Notes: generated by a model not told the origin, from the letters alone. Positions 1-7,170 are shown, numbered from the stretch's first letter. The stretch: DNA of 29,312 nt from an uncultured Collinsella sp. (GCA_937934355.1 CALGZY010000276.1:1-29312); one strand, 5' to 3'. Program-made: numbers and translations.

Positions 1-455
1 GAGGCGAGAACTTTGTCCATGGCGGTATCTCATTGCAAGAGATGTGTGTGCCGGTTTTGACCTTTAGCAATAAGCGTGCCGGAACGCGTGGCTTTGTCGC
101 ATCGAGCCCCGTCGGCTTGTCCCTTGTTACGCAACTTGAATCCATCTCGAATACGTCTTTCTTCCTGGAGTTTCTGCAAGATGAGGCGGTAGGCGGAAAG
201 ATTCTTCCTGCGAACTATGAAGTGTTTGTTGCCGATTGCGATGGTAGGCCCGTAACCGATATTGCAAGAATCGTTGCCGATTTGACTGAAGTCGATGCGA
301 GAGCGCGCCGCTTTAAGGTAATGCTGACGGTGCGTCCAACCGTTGAACTTGATGAACGCGCGGAGTATGCGCTTTGCCTGAAAAACGCGGATAGCAGCGA
401 GGAGCGTGTTCTTCAGACGTTGCACTTCCATGTTTATCTGGGCGGTGAATGGTAA
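1..455 (+). CDS. pglZ: C-terminal end of a PglZ-family phosphatase (probable BREX type 1 PglZ), partial
   Basis: The reading frame is open from base 3 to a TAA at 453-455 and has no start in the window, so only about 150 C-terminal residues are present. The first residues include HGGISLQE followed by a VPV strand. I recognise this as the C-terminal metal-site segment of PglZ/alkaline-phosphatase-fold proteins. The remainder, with FLEFLQDEAVGGKILP and a final beta-rich region, fits the tail of BREX-1 PglZ (type A). Family knowledge: PglZ is a core component of BREX anti-phage systems and acts with the PglX methylase and BrxC ATPase. The rest of the locus would lie upstream of the window. The usual BREX-1 downstream gene brxL is absent here; a 66-residue ORF follows instead. 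Assignment rests on motif memory, without an alignment. Confidence 0.6.
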   Translation, partial: GENFVHGGISLQEMCVPVLTFSNKRAGTRGFVASSPVGLSLVTQLESISNTSFFLEFLQDEAVGGKILPANYEVFVADCDGRPVTDIARIVADLTEVDARARRFKVMLTVRPTVELDERAEYALCLKNADSSEERVLQTLHFHVYLGGEW

Positions 456-482
456 GTGGGGGCTGAATAGGGAGGTTTCACC

Positions 483-683
483 ATGAAGATCGAAGTTGAC
501 GTAGACCAGCTGCGCGAGAGTCTGCTCGACCGCGCGGGGAGTGCAGCTGGCGTGGGCTTTCCCGCTGCCATGCTCGACGTAGTGGATATCGAGGACGAGT
601 CGCCCCAAGAGCTCCTAGCCCGAGCCGAACGCGAAGGCCTTAACCTCCGAGACTTTGCCGTCGACGATGACTGGGGTGACTAA
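483..683 (+). CDS. Small acidic conserved-looking protein after pglZ, function unknown
   Basis: A 66-residue ORF starts at ATG 483, with a good ribosome site (GGGAGG at 470-475) seven bases upstream. It begins 27 bases after the pglZ stop, so it is probably co-transcribed. The protein is strongly acidic (Asp/Glu throughout, ending DDDWGD), with no signal peptide or membrane segment. The middle reads GFPAAMLDVVDIEDESPQELL. It resembles a group of small gut-bacterial ORFs with a GFPMA-IDL---E-ASDEEL pattern, but I know no function for them. It could be an accessory part of the defence locus, an antitoxin-like or DNA-mimic protein, or an unrelated neighbour. The coding call is good; the role is open. 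Confidence 0.65.
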   Translation: MKIEVDVDQLRESLLDRAGSAAGVGFPAAMLDVVDIEDESPQELLARAEREGLNLRDFAVDDDWGD

Positions 684-787
684 TTTGAGACGGGGCGTCT
701 GCACCCGCAACTGCGCGAAAGTGCACGATAGGCCGTTGCAATGGAGTCTAATGAGCTCGTGACCGTCTTATTTTGACTGCACGCTGG

Positions 788-910
788 CTAAGTGAGTAGA
801 CTTTTTTGGAAATGCCGAGCACCCAACATATTTGCCTCAATAAAACCGCAGGTCACAGACTTGTGCTTTGTCGGTGTGGTCCGGGATTCGGTAAAAGTCT
901 ACTCACTTAG
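788..910. repeat. MITE-like element with 18-bp perfect terminal inverted repeats
   Basis: Bases 788-805 and 893-910 are perfect 18-base inverted repeats (CTAAGTGAGTAGACTTTT and its complement) around an 87-base centre without an ORF. No target-site duplication is visible outside the arms. It fills most of the 297-base gap between the small acidic ORF and the end of the flippase gene. The rest of the gap (684-787, 911-980) shows only a small AGACG/CGTCT hairpin near 688. It may be a miniature mobile element or a bidirectional transcription barrier between the two facing genes. Confidence 0.6.
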
Positions 911-980
911 TTTTGCGTGTCCGCAACGAGACTCCAGCCGGGGTGATTCCACCGCAAATTAGCTTCTCCCATCGCCGCAA

Positions 981-2561
981 TTAGGCGCCGTACGGATTCC
1001 GGTCCCTCTCTATGCGTTGGCGGATATGGGCGTACTCGATAATCAACAGTACCAGCAGTAGGGCCATGATGGCTAGGTAGCTCACGACGGCGCCCATCAG
1101 GCCGAGCAGATTGATCAGAATCACCGGGAGCACCACGCTCACGGCAAAGCAGATCAGGTAGATCTTGGTGACGTCGCCGGCATGGCGCAGCACCGTGATG
1201 ATGGCGTAGATAAAGTCGATGGCCGCGGTGACGCCGCCGGCGACGACCATCAGCAGCGCCAATGTGCGGTAGCGCTCAAAGTTGAGGCCGTACATATAGC
1301 TCATGAGGGGAATACCGGGACCTGCCATAAATGCGGCGCACACGCCGGTGATGACCACGATCAGCGCCATAACGGCAACAATAATCAGGTCAAAGCGACG
1401 ACGCTTGCGAGGATTAGCCCAAATGCTCGACAAGCGCAGGAGCTGCGGTTTATAGACAAATCCAATGCTCAACAGAATAGCCTGAGCTGGAAAAAACAGG
1501 GCATTAAAGTACAACTGGTATTTGTAGGCCAGCGTGCCTTCCATCACAAACTTGGGCATGCTCTCAATTAGGTTGAACAGGAACAGTGCACCAAAGAGCG
1601 GGGCGCACTGGACAAACAGGTGGCCGACCTCGCGCAGGCTCACGCGGCGCGATTTTTCGGTCTCGAGCAGGGCAAGCGGCGCGGTGACCAGCACGAGCGA
1701 GGCGATCGCGGTGACACCCATGACCATGGCCGCGATGGGCATGCTGCGCGTGAGGAACAGCGCCACGCTAAAGACCGCGATGACGCCGACGGAGCGTAGC
1801 GTTTGGCTCATTCCAGCCAAGTAGAGTTTGTCGGCCTGCTGCAGGCGGCCTTCGTACACGTCGGCGACGCCATCGATGACCTTATACAGGTAGACGCCCA
1901 GGCCGATCGTCGCCATCTGCGCATCATAGCCGCGGGCGCTGCTGTACATGAGGCCGCAGCCTAGGGCGAGCGCTCCGCAAAGCCAGCGGTTGAGCTGGTA
2001 GGAGGCAAAGGACGTCTTTTCGTCGATGTCTGAGACCTGGAAATTGCGCACGCCGTAGTTGCACGCGATCATGATGAGCGTGCCGGTGACAAAGGCGATG
2101 GAGAATTTGCCTGCTTCTTCGGCGCCCACGAGCTGCGTAGACACGATGGTGAGCAACGGAAACGCCAGGCCCCACACGGCGGTGCCGAGGGTGTTCCAAA
2201 GATAGTCGCGGCTGGTGGCGTGCTCCTCGTATTCCGCTTCCTGCATGGAGAAGCCGCCGCCGTAGACGGCGCCGAGCAGACGGTTCCACCAAGCGTTGAC
2301 CATGCGGCGGACGGGGCCGGGCTCCCGATCGCGTTCGCGCCGGCGACGTGTGGCTTGGCTGCTATCGGGTCCGCCGGCGTTGCGCTGGCTCAGCTCCTGG
2401 ATGCGCGCGAGCTCTTCGGCCGTGTGGGAGGCGGGGAACAGGCCGTTCTCGATGCGGCCGCCCTGGGCCTTCGCGGCGCCGTCTTTCGATGCAGCGGGGT
2501 TGGAGATGCCGTTACGGCGGGCGATGGCGCGGCGAATGCTATCGAGGGGCGTGATGCTCAA
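981..2561 (-). CDS. Polytopic membrane protein, Wzx/MurJ-like polysaccharide flippase
   Basis: The frame is open back to 2669, but I place the start at TTG 2561. A clean AAAGGA ribosome site (2574-2569) lies seven bases before it and a -10 box (TATACT) lies upstream at 2595-2590, giving 526 residues. The first roughly 100 residues are hydrophilic and Arg/Ala-rich, including an RRRRERDRE run, and are probably cytoplasmic. About a dozen or more hydrophobic helices follow, for example the one starting AVWGLAFPLLTIV. The C-terminus is a short charged tail. Size and helix pattern fit the MATE/MOP superfamily of lipid-linked polysaccharide exporters, which move undecaprenyl-linked sugar units across the membrane. 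The substrate is unknown. A TagO-like initiating transferase is encoded at 9159-10358. The long N-terminal extension is unusual for the family. Confidence 0.7.
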   Translation of the reverse strand: MSITPLDSIRRAIARRNGISNPAASKDGAAKAQGGRIENGLFPASHTAEELARIQELSQRNAGGPDSSQATRRRRERDREPGPVRRMVNAWWNRLLGAVYGGGFSMQEAEYEEHATSRDYLWNTLGTAVWGLAFPLLTIVSTQLVGAEEAGKFSIAFVTGTLIMIACNYGVRNFQVSDIDEKTSFASYQLNRWLCGALALGCGLMYSSARGYDAQMATIGLGVYLYKVIDGVADVYEGRLQQADKLYLAGMSQTLRSVGVIAVFSVALFLTRSMPIAAMVMGVTAIASLVLVTAPLALLETEKSRRVSLREVGHLFVQCAPLFGALFLFNLIESMPKFVMEGTLAYKYQLYFNALFFPAQAILLSIGFVYKPQLLRLSSIWANPRKRRRFDLIIVAVMALIVVITGVCAAFMAGPGIPLMSYMYGLNFERYRTLALLMVVAGGVTAAIDFIYAIITVLRHAGDVTKIYLICFAVSVVLPVILINLLGLMGAVVSYLAIMALLLVLLIIEYAHIRQRIERDRNPYGA

Positions 2562-2589
2562 AGCGGGGTCCTTTCTATTGCTGCGCTCT

Positions 2590-2609
2590 AGTATAGACAC
2601 CGCGGTGTC
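2590..2609 (-). promoter_or_regulatory. Promoter of the flippase gene with a 14-bp palindromic operator candidate
   Basis: On the minus strand TATACT (2595-2590) is a good -10 box placed to start transcription near 2583, just before the ribosome site at 2574-2569. Immediately upstream and touching it is a perfect palindrome, GACACCGCGGTGTC (2596-2609), in the -35/-10 spacer, where a bound repressor would block RNA polymerase. No convincing -35 hexamer is visible, so an activator is also possible. Confidence 0.45.
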
Positions 2610-2663
2610 CGCTCGTGTTTTTGAACAGGTTGTTCGATAATTTCGGCGGCGCCATTCGGTAGT

Positions 2664-2719
2664 CGGCACTTAGGGACGTTCCTTATGTGCCGGCACTTTG
2701 GGAACGTCCCTAAGTGCCG
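2664..2719. repeat. Palindromic intergenic repeat, intact copy (GCCGGCACTT-type)
   Basis: Arms 2664-2682 and 2701-2719 are perfect 19-base inverted repeats. The 18-base loop contains the smaller palindrome GTGCCGGCAC (2687-2696). The same sequence occurs as two separated halves at 15617-15640 and 17200-17220, on either side of the IS110-family element. It is a REP-like repeat and could also fold as a stable hairpin in RNA. Confidence 0.75.
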
Positions 2720-2762
2720 GCATCCGGGGGCGCTCCTTGAATGTTGCCTGTTCAAGAGTGTT

Positions 2763-2803
2763 CCCAATGACTAGGCGTTTAAAAACGTCCCCAATGACTA
2801 GGC
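2763..2803. repeat. Two 14-bp direct repeats, 27-bp period
   Basis: CCCAATGACTAGGC occurs at 2763-2776 and again at 2790-2803. The intervening bases contain AACGTCCC, shared with the neighbouring palindromic repeat, so this looks like decayed repeat DNA. The rest of the gap 2562-2940 holds the flippase promoter, the palindromic repeat, a GGGCGG/CCGCCC hairpin near 2829-2845 and the palindrome before pckA. Confidence 0.5.
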
Positions 2804-2850
2804 CGCTTGCCTGCGATTTTTGACCGTTGGGCGGGCTTGCCGCCCTTGCC

Positions 2851-2866
2851 GCAAAAACGTTTTTGC
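2851..2866. promoter_or_regulatory. 16-bp perfect palindrome upstream of pckA, LacI/PurR-type operator candidate
   Basis: GCAAAAACGTTTTTGC is a perfect palindrome centred on CG, 75 bases before the pckA start. The layout (GCAAA flanks, central CG) is that of operators bound by LacI/GalR-family regulators. The E. coli PurR box and catabolite-responsive elements share it. No clear -35/-10 pair could be assigned around it. Control of gluconeogenesis by such a regulator would be reasonable, but this is inference. Confidence 0.45.
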
Positions 2867-2940
2867 ATATCGGGTACAACGGGCTTTACGTGAGTAAAGT
2901 GCGCGCCGTGTCCACGTGCCGCGTTTTTAAAGGAGGCCCC

Positions 2941-4611
2941 ATGCCTGGTGTTACCCCTGCAGAAGTTCTGTCCAATTTTGGTATTACGCTGGTCGAAGAT
3001 CCCGCCGAGAATCAACCCCGTCTGCTGGTCGATCTGCCCGCCGCGGAGCTCGTCGAGCACGCTATCCGCCGCGAAGAAGGCCGCATGGCATCCAACGGCG
3101 CGCTGGTGATCGAGACGGGGGAGCGTACCGGCCGTTCCCCCAATGACCGCTTTATCGTTGACACCCCCGATGTTCACGACAAGATTGCCTGGGGCGCGGT
3201 CAACCGCCCGCTGTCCGTCGAGAGCTATGAGGCCATCAAGGCCGGCATCGTCGACTATCTCAACGAGCGCGACGTGTTCGTCACCCGCGGCATGGCAGGT
3301 GCCGACCGCAACCACACGCGTCGACTGCTCGTTGCCTGCGAGCGTGCCAGCCAGGCACTTTTTATTAAGCAGATGCTCGCCCGCCCGCTCGCTCGCGAAA
3401 TCGCGCGCACCGGCGAGCCCGACTTCTGCGTGCTCGCAGCGCCCGGTTACCAGTGCGACCCCGCCATCAAGGGCCTCAACTCCAGCGCCGCGGTGGTCAT
3501 CAACTTCCAGGAACGCGTGATTCTGGTCGCCGGCACCGGCTACTCCGGCGAGATTAAAAAGTCGATCTTTAGCGTCATGAACTATCTGCTGCCCGTCGAG
3601 GACGACGTGCTGCCCATGCACTGCTCGGCCAGCATGGATCCCGTCACGCACGAGACCGCCGTGTTCTTTGGCCTGTCCGGCACCGGCAAGACCACGCTTT
3701 CGGCCAATCCCACGCGCCTGCTGATCGGCGACGACGAGCACGGTTGGTCCGACATGGGTATCTTCAACATCGAGGGTGGCTGCTACGCAAAATGCGAGGG
3801 CCTGGACGCCTTCCACGAGCCCGAGATCTTCAACGCCGTCCGTTTTGGCGCCATTTGCGAAAACGTGGTGCTCGACGAGAACCGCAAGCCCAACTACGAC
3901 GACATCTCGATCACGCACAACACGCGCGTGGCCTATCCCGTGGAGCACATTCCTAACGCGTGGACTAAGGGCATGGGCACCACTCCGAGTGTCGTGCTGT
4001 TCCTGACTTGCGACGCTTTTGGCGTGCTGCCACCCATCTCACGTCTGACGGCCGATGCCGCCATGTACCACTTTGTGACGGGCTTTACGGCTAAGATTCC
4101 CGGCACCGAGGTCGGCGTCACCGAGCCCACGCCCACGTTCTCCTCGCTGTTTGGCGAGCCGTTTATGCCGCTCGACCCCATGGTCTATGCCAAGATGCTC
4201 GGCGAGCGTATCGCCGACGGTCGTACGCGCGTGTACCTGGTCAACACCGGCTGGATTGGCGGCGGTTATGGTGTGGGCCATCGCATCGAGCTTGCCTACA
4301 CGCGCGCCCTGGTGGCCCGCGCCCTCGACGGTACCATCGAGGACAGCGAGTTCTTGCACGACGACATCTTTAACGTCGACATTCCCACGACGTGCCACGG
4401 CGTGCCCGATGGCATCCTGGTGCCGCGCCAATACTGGCAGAGCACCGCGCGCTATGACGAGGCCGCGCACAACCTGGCGGTGATGTTCGAGGAGAACTTC
4501 GAGAAGAAGTACTCGCACCTGCCCGAGTCCGTCAAAGCCGCCGGCCCGCACGCCCAAGTACACGCCGACGCTCGTCATCGCGGCCGCGGGCTGCTGGGAC
4601 TTCGCCACTAG
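2941..4611 (+). CDS. pckA: Phosphoenolpyruvate carboxykinase (ATP type)
   Basis: The enzyme interconverts oxaloacetate plus ATP and PEP plus CO2 plus ADP. It works in gluconeogenesis, or in reverse in CO2-fixing anaerobes. The frame is open from 2827, but ATG 2941 follows AAAGGAGG (2929-2936) and gives 556 residues. Visible motifs are RTGRSPNDRF (62-71), the P-loop GLSGTGKTTLS (244-254), the metal-binding LIGDDEHGW (261-269) and NTGWIGGGYG in the C-terminal part. These are typical of the ATP-dependent class. Family members usually end just after an AAGP motif. Here AAGP is followed by a further Arg/His-rich tail of nearly 20 residues (ending RGLLGLRH), which may be a frame extension. It is transcribed alone, with a palindrome upstream and a hairpin repeat 20 bases after the stop. 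Confidence 0.95.
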   Translation: MPGVTPAEVLSNFGITLVEDPAENQPRLLVDLPAAELVEHAIRREEGRMASNGALVIETGERTGRSPNDRFIVDTPDVHDKIAWGAVNRPLSVESYEAIKAGIVDYLNERDVFVTRGMAGADRNHTRRLLVACERASQALFIKQMLARPLAREIARTGEPDFCVLAAPGYQCDPAIKGLNSSAAVVINFQERVILVAGTGYSGEIKKSIFSVMNYLLPVEDDVLPMHCSASMDPVTHETAVFFGLSGTGKTTLSANPTRLLIGDDEHGWSDMGIFNIEGGCYAKCEGLDAFHEPEIFNAVRFGAICENVVLDENRKPNYDDISITHNTRVAYPVEHIPNAWTKGMGTTPSVVLFLTCDAFGVLPPISRLTADAAMYHFVTGFTAKIPGTEVGVTEPTPTFSSLFGEPFMPLDPMVYAKMLGERIADGRTRVYLVNTGWIGGGYGVGHRIELAYTRALVARALDGTIEDSEFLHDDIFNVDIPTTCHGVPDGILVPRQYWQSTARYDEAAHNLAVMFEENFEKKYSHLPESVKAAGPHAQVHADARHRGRGLLGLRH

Positions 4612-4630
4612 CTTCGCCGTGAGTCCATAT

Positions 4631-4663
4631 CCACCACAAAGGGGACAGGCGCCTTTATGGTGG
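4631..4663 (+). repeat. CCACCACAAAGG palindromic repeat, copy 1 (reverse orientation, variant)
   Basis: CCACCACAAAGG pairs with a diverged CCTTTATGGTGG arm, and the stem is followed by TTTT, so it can terminate pckA transcription. Its centre (GGGACAGGC) is the reverse complement of the centre in the other three copies, so this copy is inverted relative to them. Confidence 0.75.
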
Positions 4664-4665
4664 TT

Positions 4666-4694
4666 TTGCTCGCGTGGATGACTCGGGTTACAAT
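4666..4694 (+). promoter_or_regulatory. Promoter candidate upstream of the B3/4-domain gene
   Basis: TTGCTC (4666-4671) and TACAAT (4689-4694) are separated by 17 bases, predicting a start near 4701. This lies just after the pckA terminator repeat and just before the structured leader at 4701-4808. Confidence 0.5.
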
Positions 4695-4700
4695 ACGCTT

Positions 4701-4808
4701 GACATATCGTCCCCTTCTCCGGATGGGGACAGCGTAAGCGCTCTTGTGGCGGCACCGTAGGACTTTGAAGGTGGCCGCTGTGAGGGCGCTTTTTGTTTAG
4801 GCGCCCTC
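4701..4808 (+). promoter_or_regulatory. Structured leader with terminator and competing hairpin; attenuator or small RNA
   Basis: Downstream of the predicted start there is a small hairpin (4709-4714 with 4725-4730). A long imperfect stem of about 20 pairs follows (4737-4756 with 4770-4790, one bulged G) and ends in a run of five T (4790-4794), which is an intrinsic terminator. The terminator's 3' arm GAGGGCGC (4782-4789) is also perfectly complementary to GCGCCCTC at 4801-4808. An alternative hairpin could therefore form and break the terminator. This is the architecture of an attenuator before the gene starting at 4839. I do not recognise a riboswitch class or a T-box specifier domain; a free-standing small RNA is the alternative. 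Confidence 0.45.
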
Positions 4809-4838
4809 GCTCGGGCGTACGCTATGAAGGGAGAGCAT

Positions 4839-5558
4839 ATGAAGAGTTTCGTTGCCGAGGATTCGTTTTGGGAGCTGTTTCCGCAGGCGGCGGTCGGCGT
4901 CGTAGTCGTAAAGGGCATGAAGCCCGCGGCCCAGATTCCCCAGGAGGACGTGGATGCGATCGCCACGTTGCTCAATCGCGCCAATATCGATGCTGAGCGT
5001 CACCTGACAAGCGATACCATCAGCGAGAACGCGCCGGTTAAGGCATGGCGCGAGGCGTATCGCCTGTTCAAGACCAAGAAGGGCGCGCGTTGCTCAGTTG
5101 AGAACCTGCTCAAGCGCGTGCTCAAAGGCAAGCCGGTCGGCCACATCACACCGGCGGTGGATATCTACAACACGATTTCGTTGACTTATGCGCTGCCCGT
5201 TGGCGGCGAGGACCTGCATGCGATTGAGGGAGATCTTCGCTTGAAGGTGACCGATGGTGGCGATGCGTTCTTGGCGCTTGGCGAGGAGGCGGACGATCCG
5301 ACGCTGCCCGGCGAGCTCGCCTACATCGACGATGCGGGCGCTGTGTGCCGCTGCTGGAACTGGCGCGACGGCGTTCGCACGGCGCTGTCCGATGATTCGG
5401 CCGATGCGTTCCTGGCGATTGAGTGCGTGGAGCCCGAGCGGATGGGGGATTGCCAGGCCGCGATCGATCGCTTAGCCGAGCTGCTCGAGCGCTATCTGGG
5501 AGCGACGGTTGTCGTTAAGACGCTTGTGACCCGCGACAATCCCTGCGTGGAGCTGTAG
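4839..5558 (+). CDS. B3/4 (tRNA-binding-like) domain protein
   Basis: I start it at ATG 4839, behind AGGGAG (4828-4833), rather than ATG 4824; this gives 239 residues. The middle (VKAWREAYRLFKTKKGARCSVE, then PAVDIYNTISLTYALPVGGED) is characteristic of the free-standing B3/4 domain family. The family is related to the B3/B4 editing module of phenylalanyl-tRNA synthetase beta chain. Such stand-alone proteins are thought to act on mischarged tRNA or a small ligand, but their function is not firmly established. There are no membrane segments. It is a single-gene unit between a structured leader and a hairpin repeat that follows 30 bases after its stop. Confidence 0.85.
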   Translation: MKSFVAEDSFWELFPQAAVGVVVVKGMKPAAQIPQEDVDAIATLLNRANIDAERHLTSDTISENAPVKAWREAYRLFKTKKGARCSVENLLKRVLKGKPVGHITPAVDIYNTISLTYALPVGGEDLHAIEGDLRLKVTDGGDAFLALGEEADDPTLPGELAYIDDAGAVCRCWNWRDGVRTALSDDSADAFLAIECVEPERMGDCQAAIDRLAELLERYLGATVVVKTLVTRDNPCVEL

Positions 5559-5586
5559 CGACGCCTGCGGATCATGTTCGCCGGTC

Positions 5587-5627
5587 AAAACCACCACAAA
5601 GGTGCCTGTCCCCTTTGTGGTGGTTTT
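5587..5627 (+). repeat. CCACCACAAAGG palindromic repeat, copy 2
   Basis: AAAACCACCACAAAGG pairs with CCTTTGTGGTGGTTTT around the centre TGCCTGTCC. It is near-perfect and followed by T-rich sequence, and would serve as terminator for the B3/4-domain gene. Confidence 0.85.
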
Positions 5628-5660
5628 TATGTTGATGGGTTAACAAATGGGGTATTTGGG

Positions 5661-5699
5661 TACGGGTGTCGCCTTATGCGACTAAGATGTTTACCCGTA
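5661..5699. promoter_or_regulatory. Nested inverted repeats before the MarR gene, operator candidate
   Basis: TACGGGT (5661-5667) is repeated inverted as ACCCGTA (5693-5699). Inside lies GTCGC-CTTAT-GCGAC (5668-5682). Both lie within 75 bases upstream of the marR-type start. MarR proteins commonly autoregulate by binding such palindromes; that this is the case here is inference. Confidence 0.4.
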
Positions 5700-5731
5700 A
5701 GCATTATGCAAGCGAAAGGCGGTCGTCTCCC

Positions 5732-6181
5732 ATGCAGCAGAACGACGAGACACGTTTCGAGGACTTTGTCGGACTGATCAGCGGGCTCTACAAGGAGATT
5801 CAGCGCATTAAGACATCCGAGGGCGCAAGGCTGGGCCTCAAGGGCTCCGACGTTATGTGCCTGTACTATCTTGAGCGCAGCAAGGACGGCCTGACTGGCG
5901 CTGACCTGGCTCGCATGGCAGGCGTGACCCGCGCCGCCGTCTCGCGTACGCTCGCGCATCTGGAGGAGGGCGGCTACGTCGAGGTCGATGATTCGGGCGA
6001 TGCCGCCGTTAAGTATCGTGCTCCGGTGCGCCTGACCGCTCTGGGCGGCGAGAGCATGAGCGAGGCGGACCGCATCATTCGCGAGGTGCTCGATACCACC
6101 GGTAAGGCTATGGGTGTGGAGCAGCGCGAGCAGATGTATGCGTCGCTGCGCACGATTCTCAACACCCTGCGCGAGCTGTAG
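5732..6181 (+). CDS. MarR-family winged-helix transcriptional regulator
   Basis: I choose ATG 5732 (149 residues) over upstream starts because the conserved fold begins here; the ribosome site (AAAGG, 5715-5719) is rather distant. The order of elements is typical of MarR: an N-terminal dimerisation helix, then SDVMCLYYL, then the helix-turn-helix LTGADLARMAGVTRAAVSRTLAHLEE, a wing containing DDSGDAAVKYRAP, LTALGGE and a C-terminal dimerisation helix. The ligand is unknown. The most similar roles are sensing of phenolic compounds, oxidants or fatty acids. The DegV gene follows 119 bases later and has its own ribosome site. Co-regulation of DegV is possible. The nested palindromes upstream suggest autoregulation. 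Confidence 0.88.
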   Translation: MQQNDETRFEDFVGLISGLYKEIQRIKTSEGARLGLKGSDVMCLYYLERSKDGLTGADLARMAGVTRAAVSRTLAHLEEGGYVEVDDSGDAAVKYRAPVRLTALGGESMSEADRIIREVLDTTGKAMGVEQREQMYASLRTILNTLREL

Positions 6182-6300
6182 GGCCGCCAAGGCTTTTGCT
6201 TCCAATTAACAACTGCATAGTCCTGTTTGAGCGCGTATACCGTGCCGGGGCCTTGCTGTCAAAATTCCCTGCGCGGGACCTGCGCAAGAAAGGATTCGCT

Positions 6301-7155
6301 ATGTCCGTCCGCATTATTACCGATTCCGCAAGCGATATGTCGCCGGTCGAGCACCCAGCACTGGCCGTTTTGCCGCTGTCCGTCACCTTTGGCACCGATG
6401 TGTACATGGATGGCATCGACATCGATCACCAGCGCTTTTACGAGATGCTCGTGGAGCGCGATGAGCTGCCCAAGACCGGCCAGGTCAACCCGTACGCGTT
6501 TTCGCAGGCGATTGCCAAGGTTCGTGAAGCCGGCGATGAGGCTGTGATTATTACCGTGGGCGCTAAGCTATCAGGCACCAATCAGAGTGCCCGTACCGCA
6601 CTTGCCGAGGCGCCGGGCGGCGACGTGTACGTGGTGGATAGCAATAACGTCACTCTGGGCGAGCGTGTCCTGGTCGAGTATGCCCTGCGCCTGGTGAACG
6701 AGGGCCGTAGTGCGGCCCAGATCGCGGCGGCCGTCGAGGCCGTGCGCGACCGTGTGGTGGTTATCGGCCTGCTCGAGACGCTGGAGTACCTGGTGCGCGG
6801 CGGTCGTCTGTCTGCTGCGGCCGGCGCCGTGGGCACGCTGCTCAACGTAAAGCCTGTGGTGGCTGTCGAGGACGGTCTGATCGTGCAGCTGGGCAAGGCG
6901 CGCGGTTCCAAGAACGGCCGCAACCTGCTGAACCAAAAGGTCGAAAAGGCGGGCGGCATCGACTTTTCCATGCCGCTGGCGCTCGGCTATACGGGTCTTT
7001 CGGATGCGGTGCTCAAGAAGTATATCGAGGACAGCGCGGCACTTTGGGCTGGCCACACCGAGGGCGAGTTGCCCGTTCACACCATCGGCGCCACCATCGG
7101 TACCCACGTAGGCCCTGGCGCCGTAGCCGTAGCCTTCTTCCAGCCCGCCAACTAA
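6301..7155 (+). CDS. DegV-family fatty-acid-binding protein
   Basis: The start ATG 6301 is preceded by AAAGGA (6289-6294) and gives 284 residues, the family's usual size. Signatures are the N-terminal ITDSASDMS, the LPLSVTFG strand, KTGQVNPYAF, and LSGTNQSAR of the ligand-binding lobe. VVIGLLETLEYLVRGGRLSAAAGAVGTLLNVKPVV-type sequence marks the second domain. DegV/FakB proteins bind a single fatty acid and, in characterised Gram-positives, present it to the fatty acid kinase FakA for phosphorylation and entry into phospholipid synthesis. No fakA is in this window, so the partner would be elsewhere. A hairpin repeat 15 bases after the stop probably ends transcription. Confidence 0.92.
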   Translation: MSVRIITDSASDMSPVEHPALAVLPLSVTFGTDVYMDGIDIDHQRFYEMLVERDELPKTGQVNPYAFSQAIAKVREAGDEAVIITVGAKLSGTNQSARTALAEAPGGDVYVVDSNNVTLGERVLVEYALRLVNEGRSAAQIAAAVEAVRDRVVVIGLLETLEYLVRGGRLSAAAGAVGTLLNVKPVVAVEDGLIVQLGKARGSKNGRNLLNQKVEKAGGIDFSMPLALGYTGLSDAVLKKYIEDSAALWAGHTEGELPVHTIGATIGTHVGPGAVAVAFFQPAN

Positions 7156-7170
7156 CTGACCTGCCATAAA

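Noticed and set aside
30..608. 192-codon minus-strand frame at the window start
   Set aside because: It lies antisense across both the PglZ tail and the small ORF, with no ribosome site or domain.
4701..4800. T-box riboswitch, suggested by a GGCGGCACCG string
   Set aside because: No Stem I specifier region and too little leader length; kept only as an unassigned attenuator-like structure.
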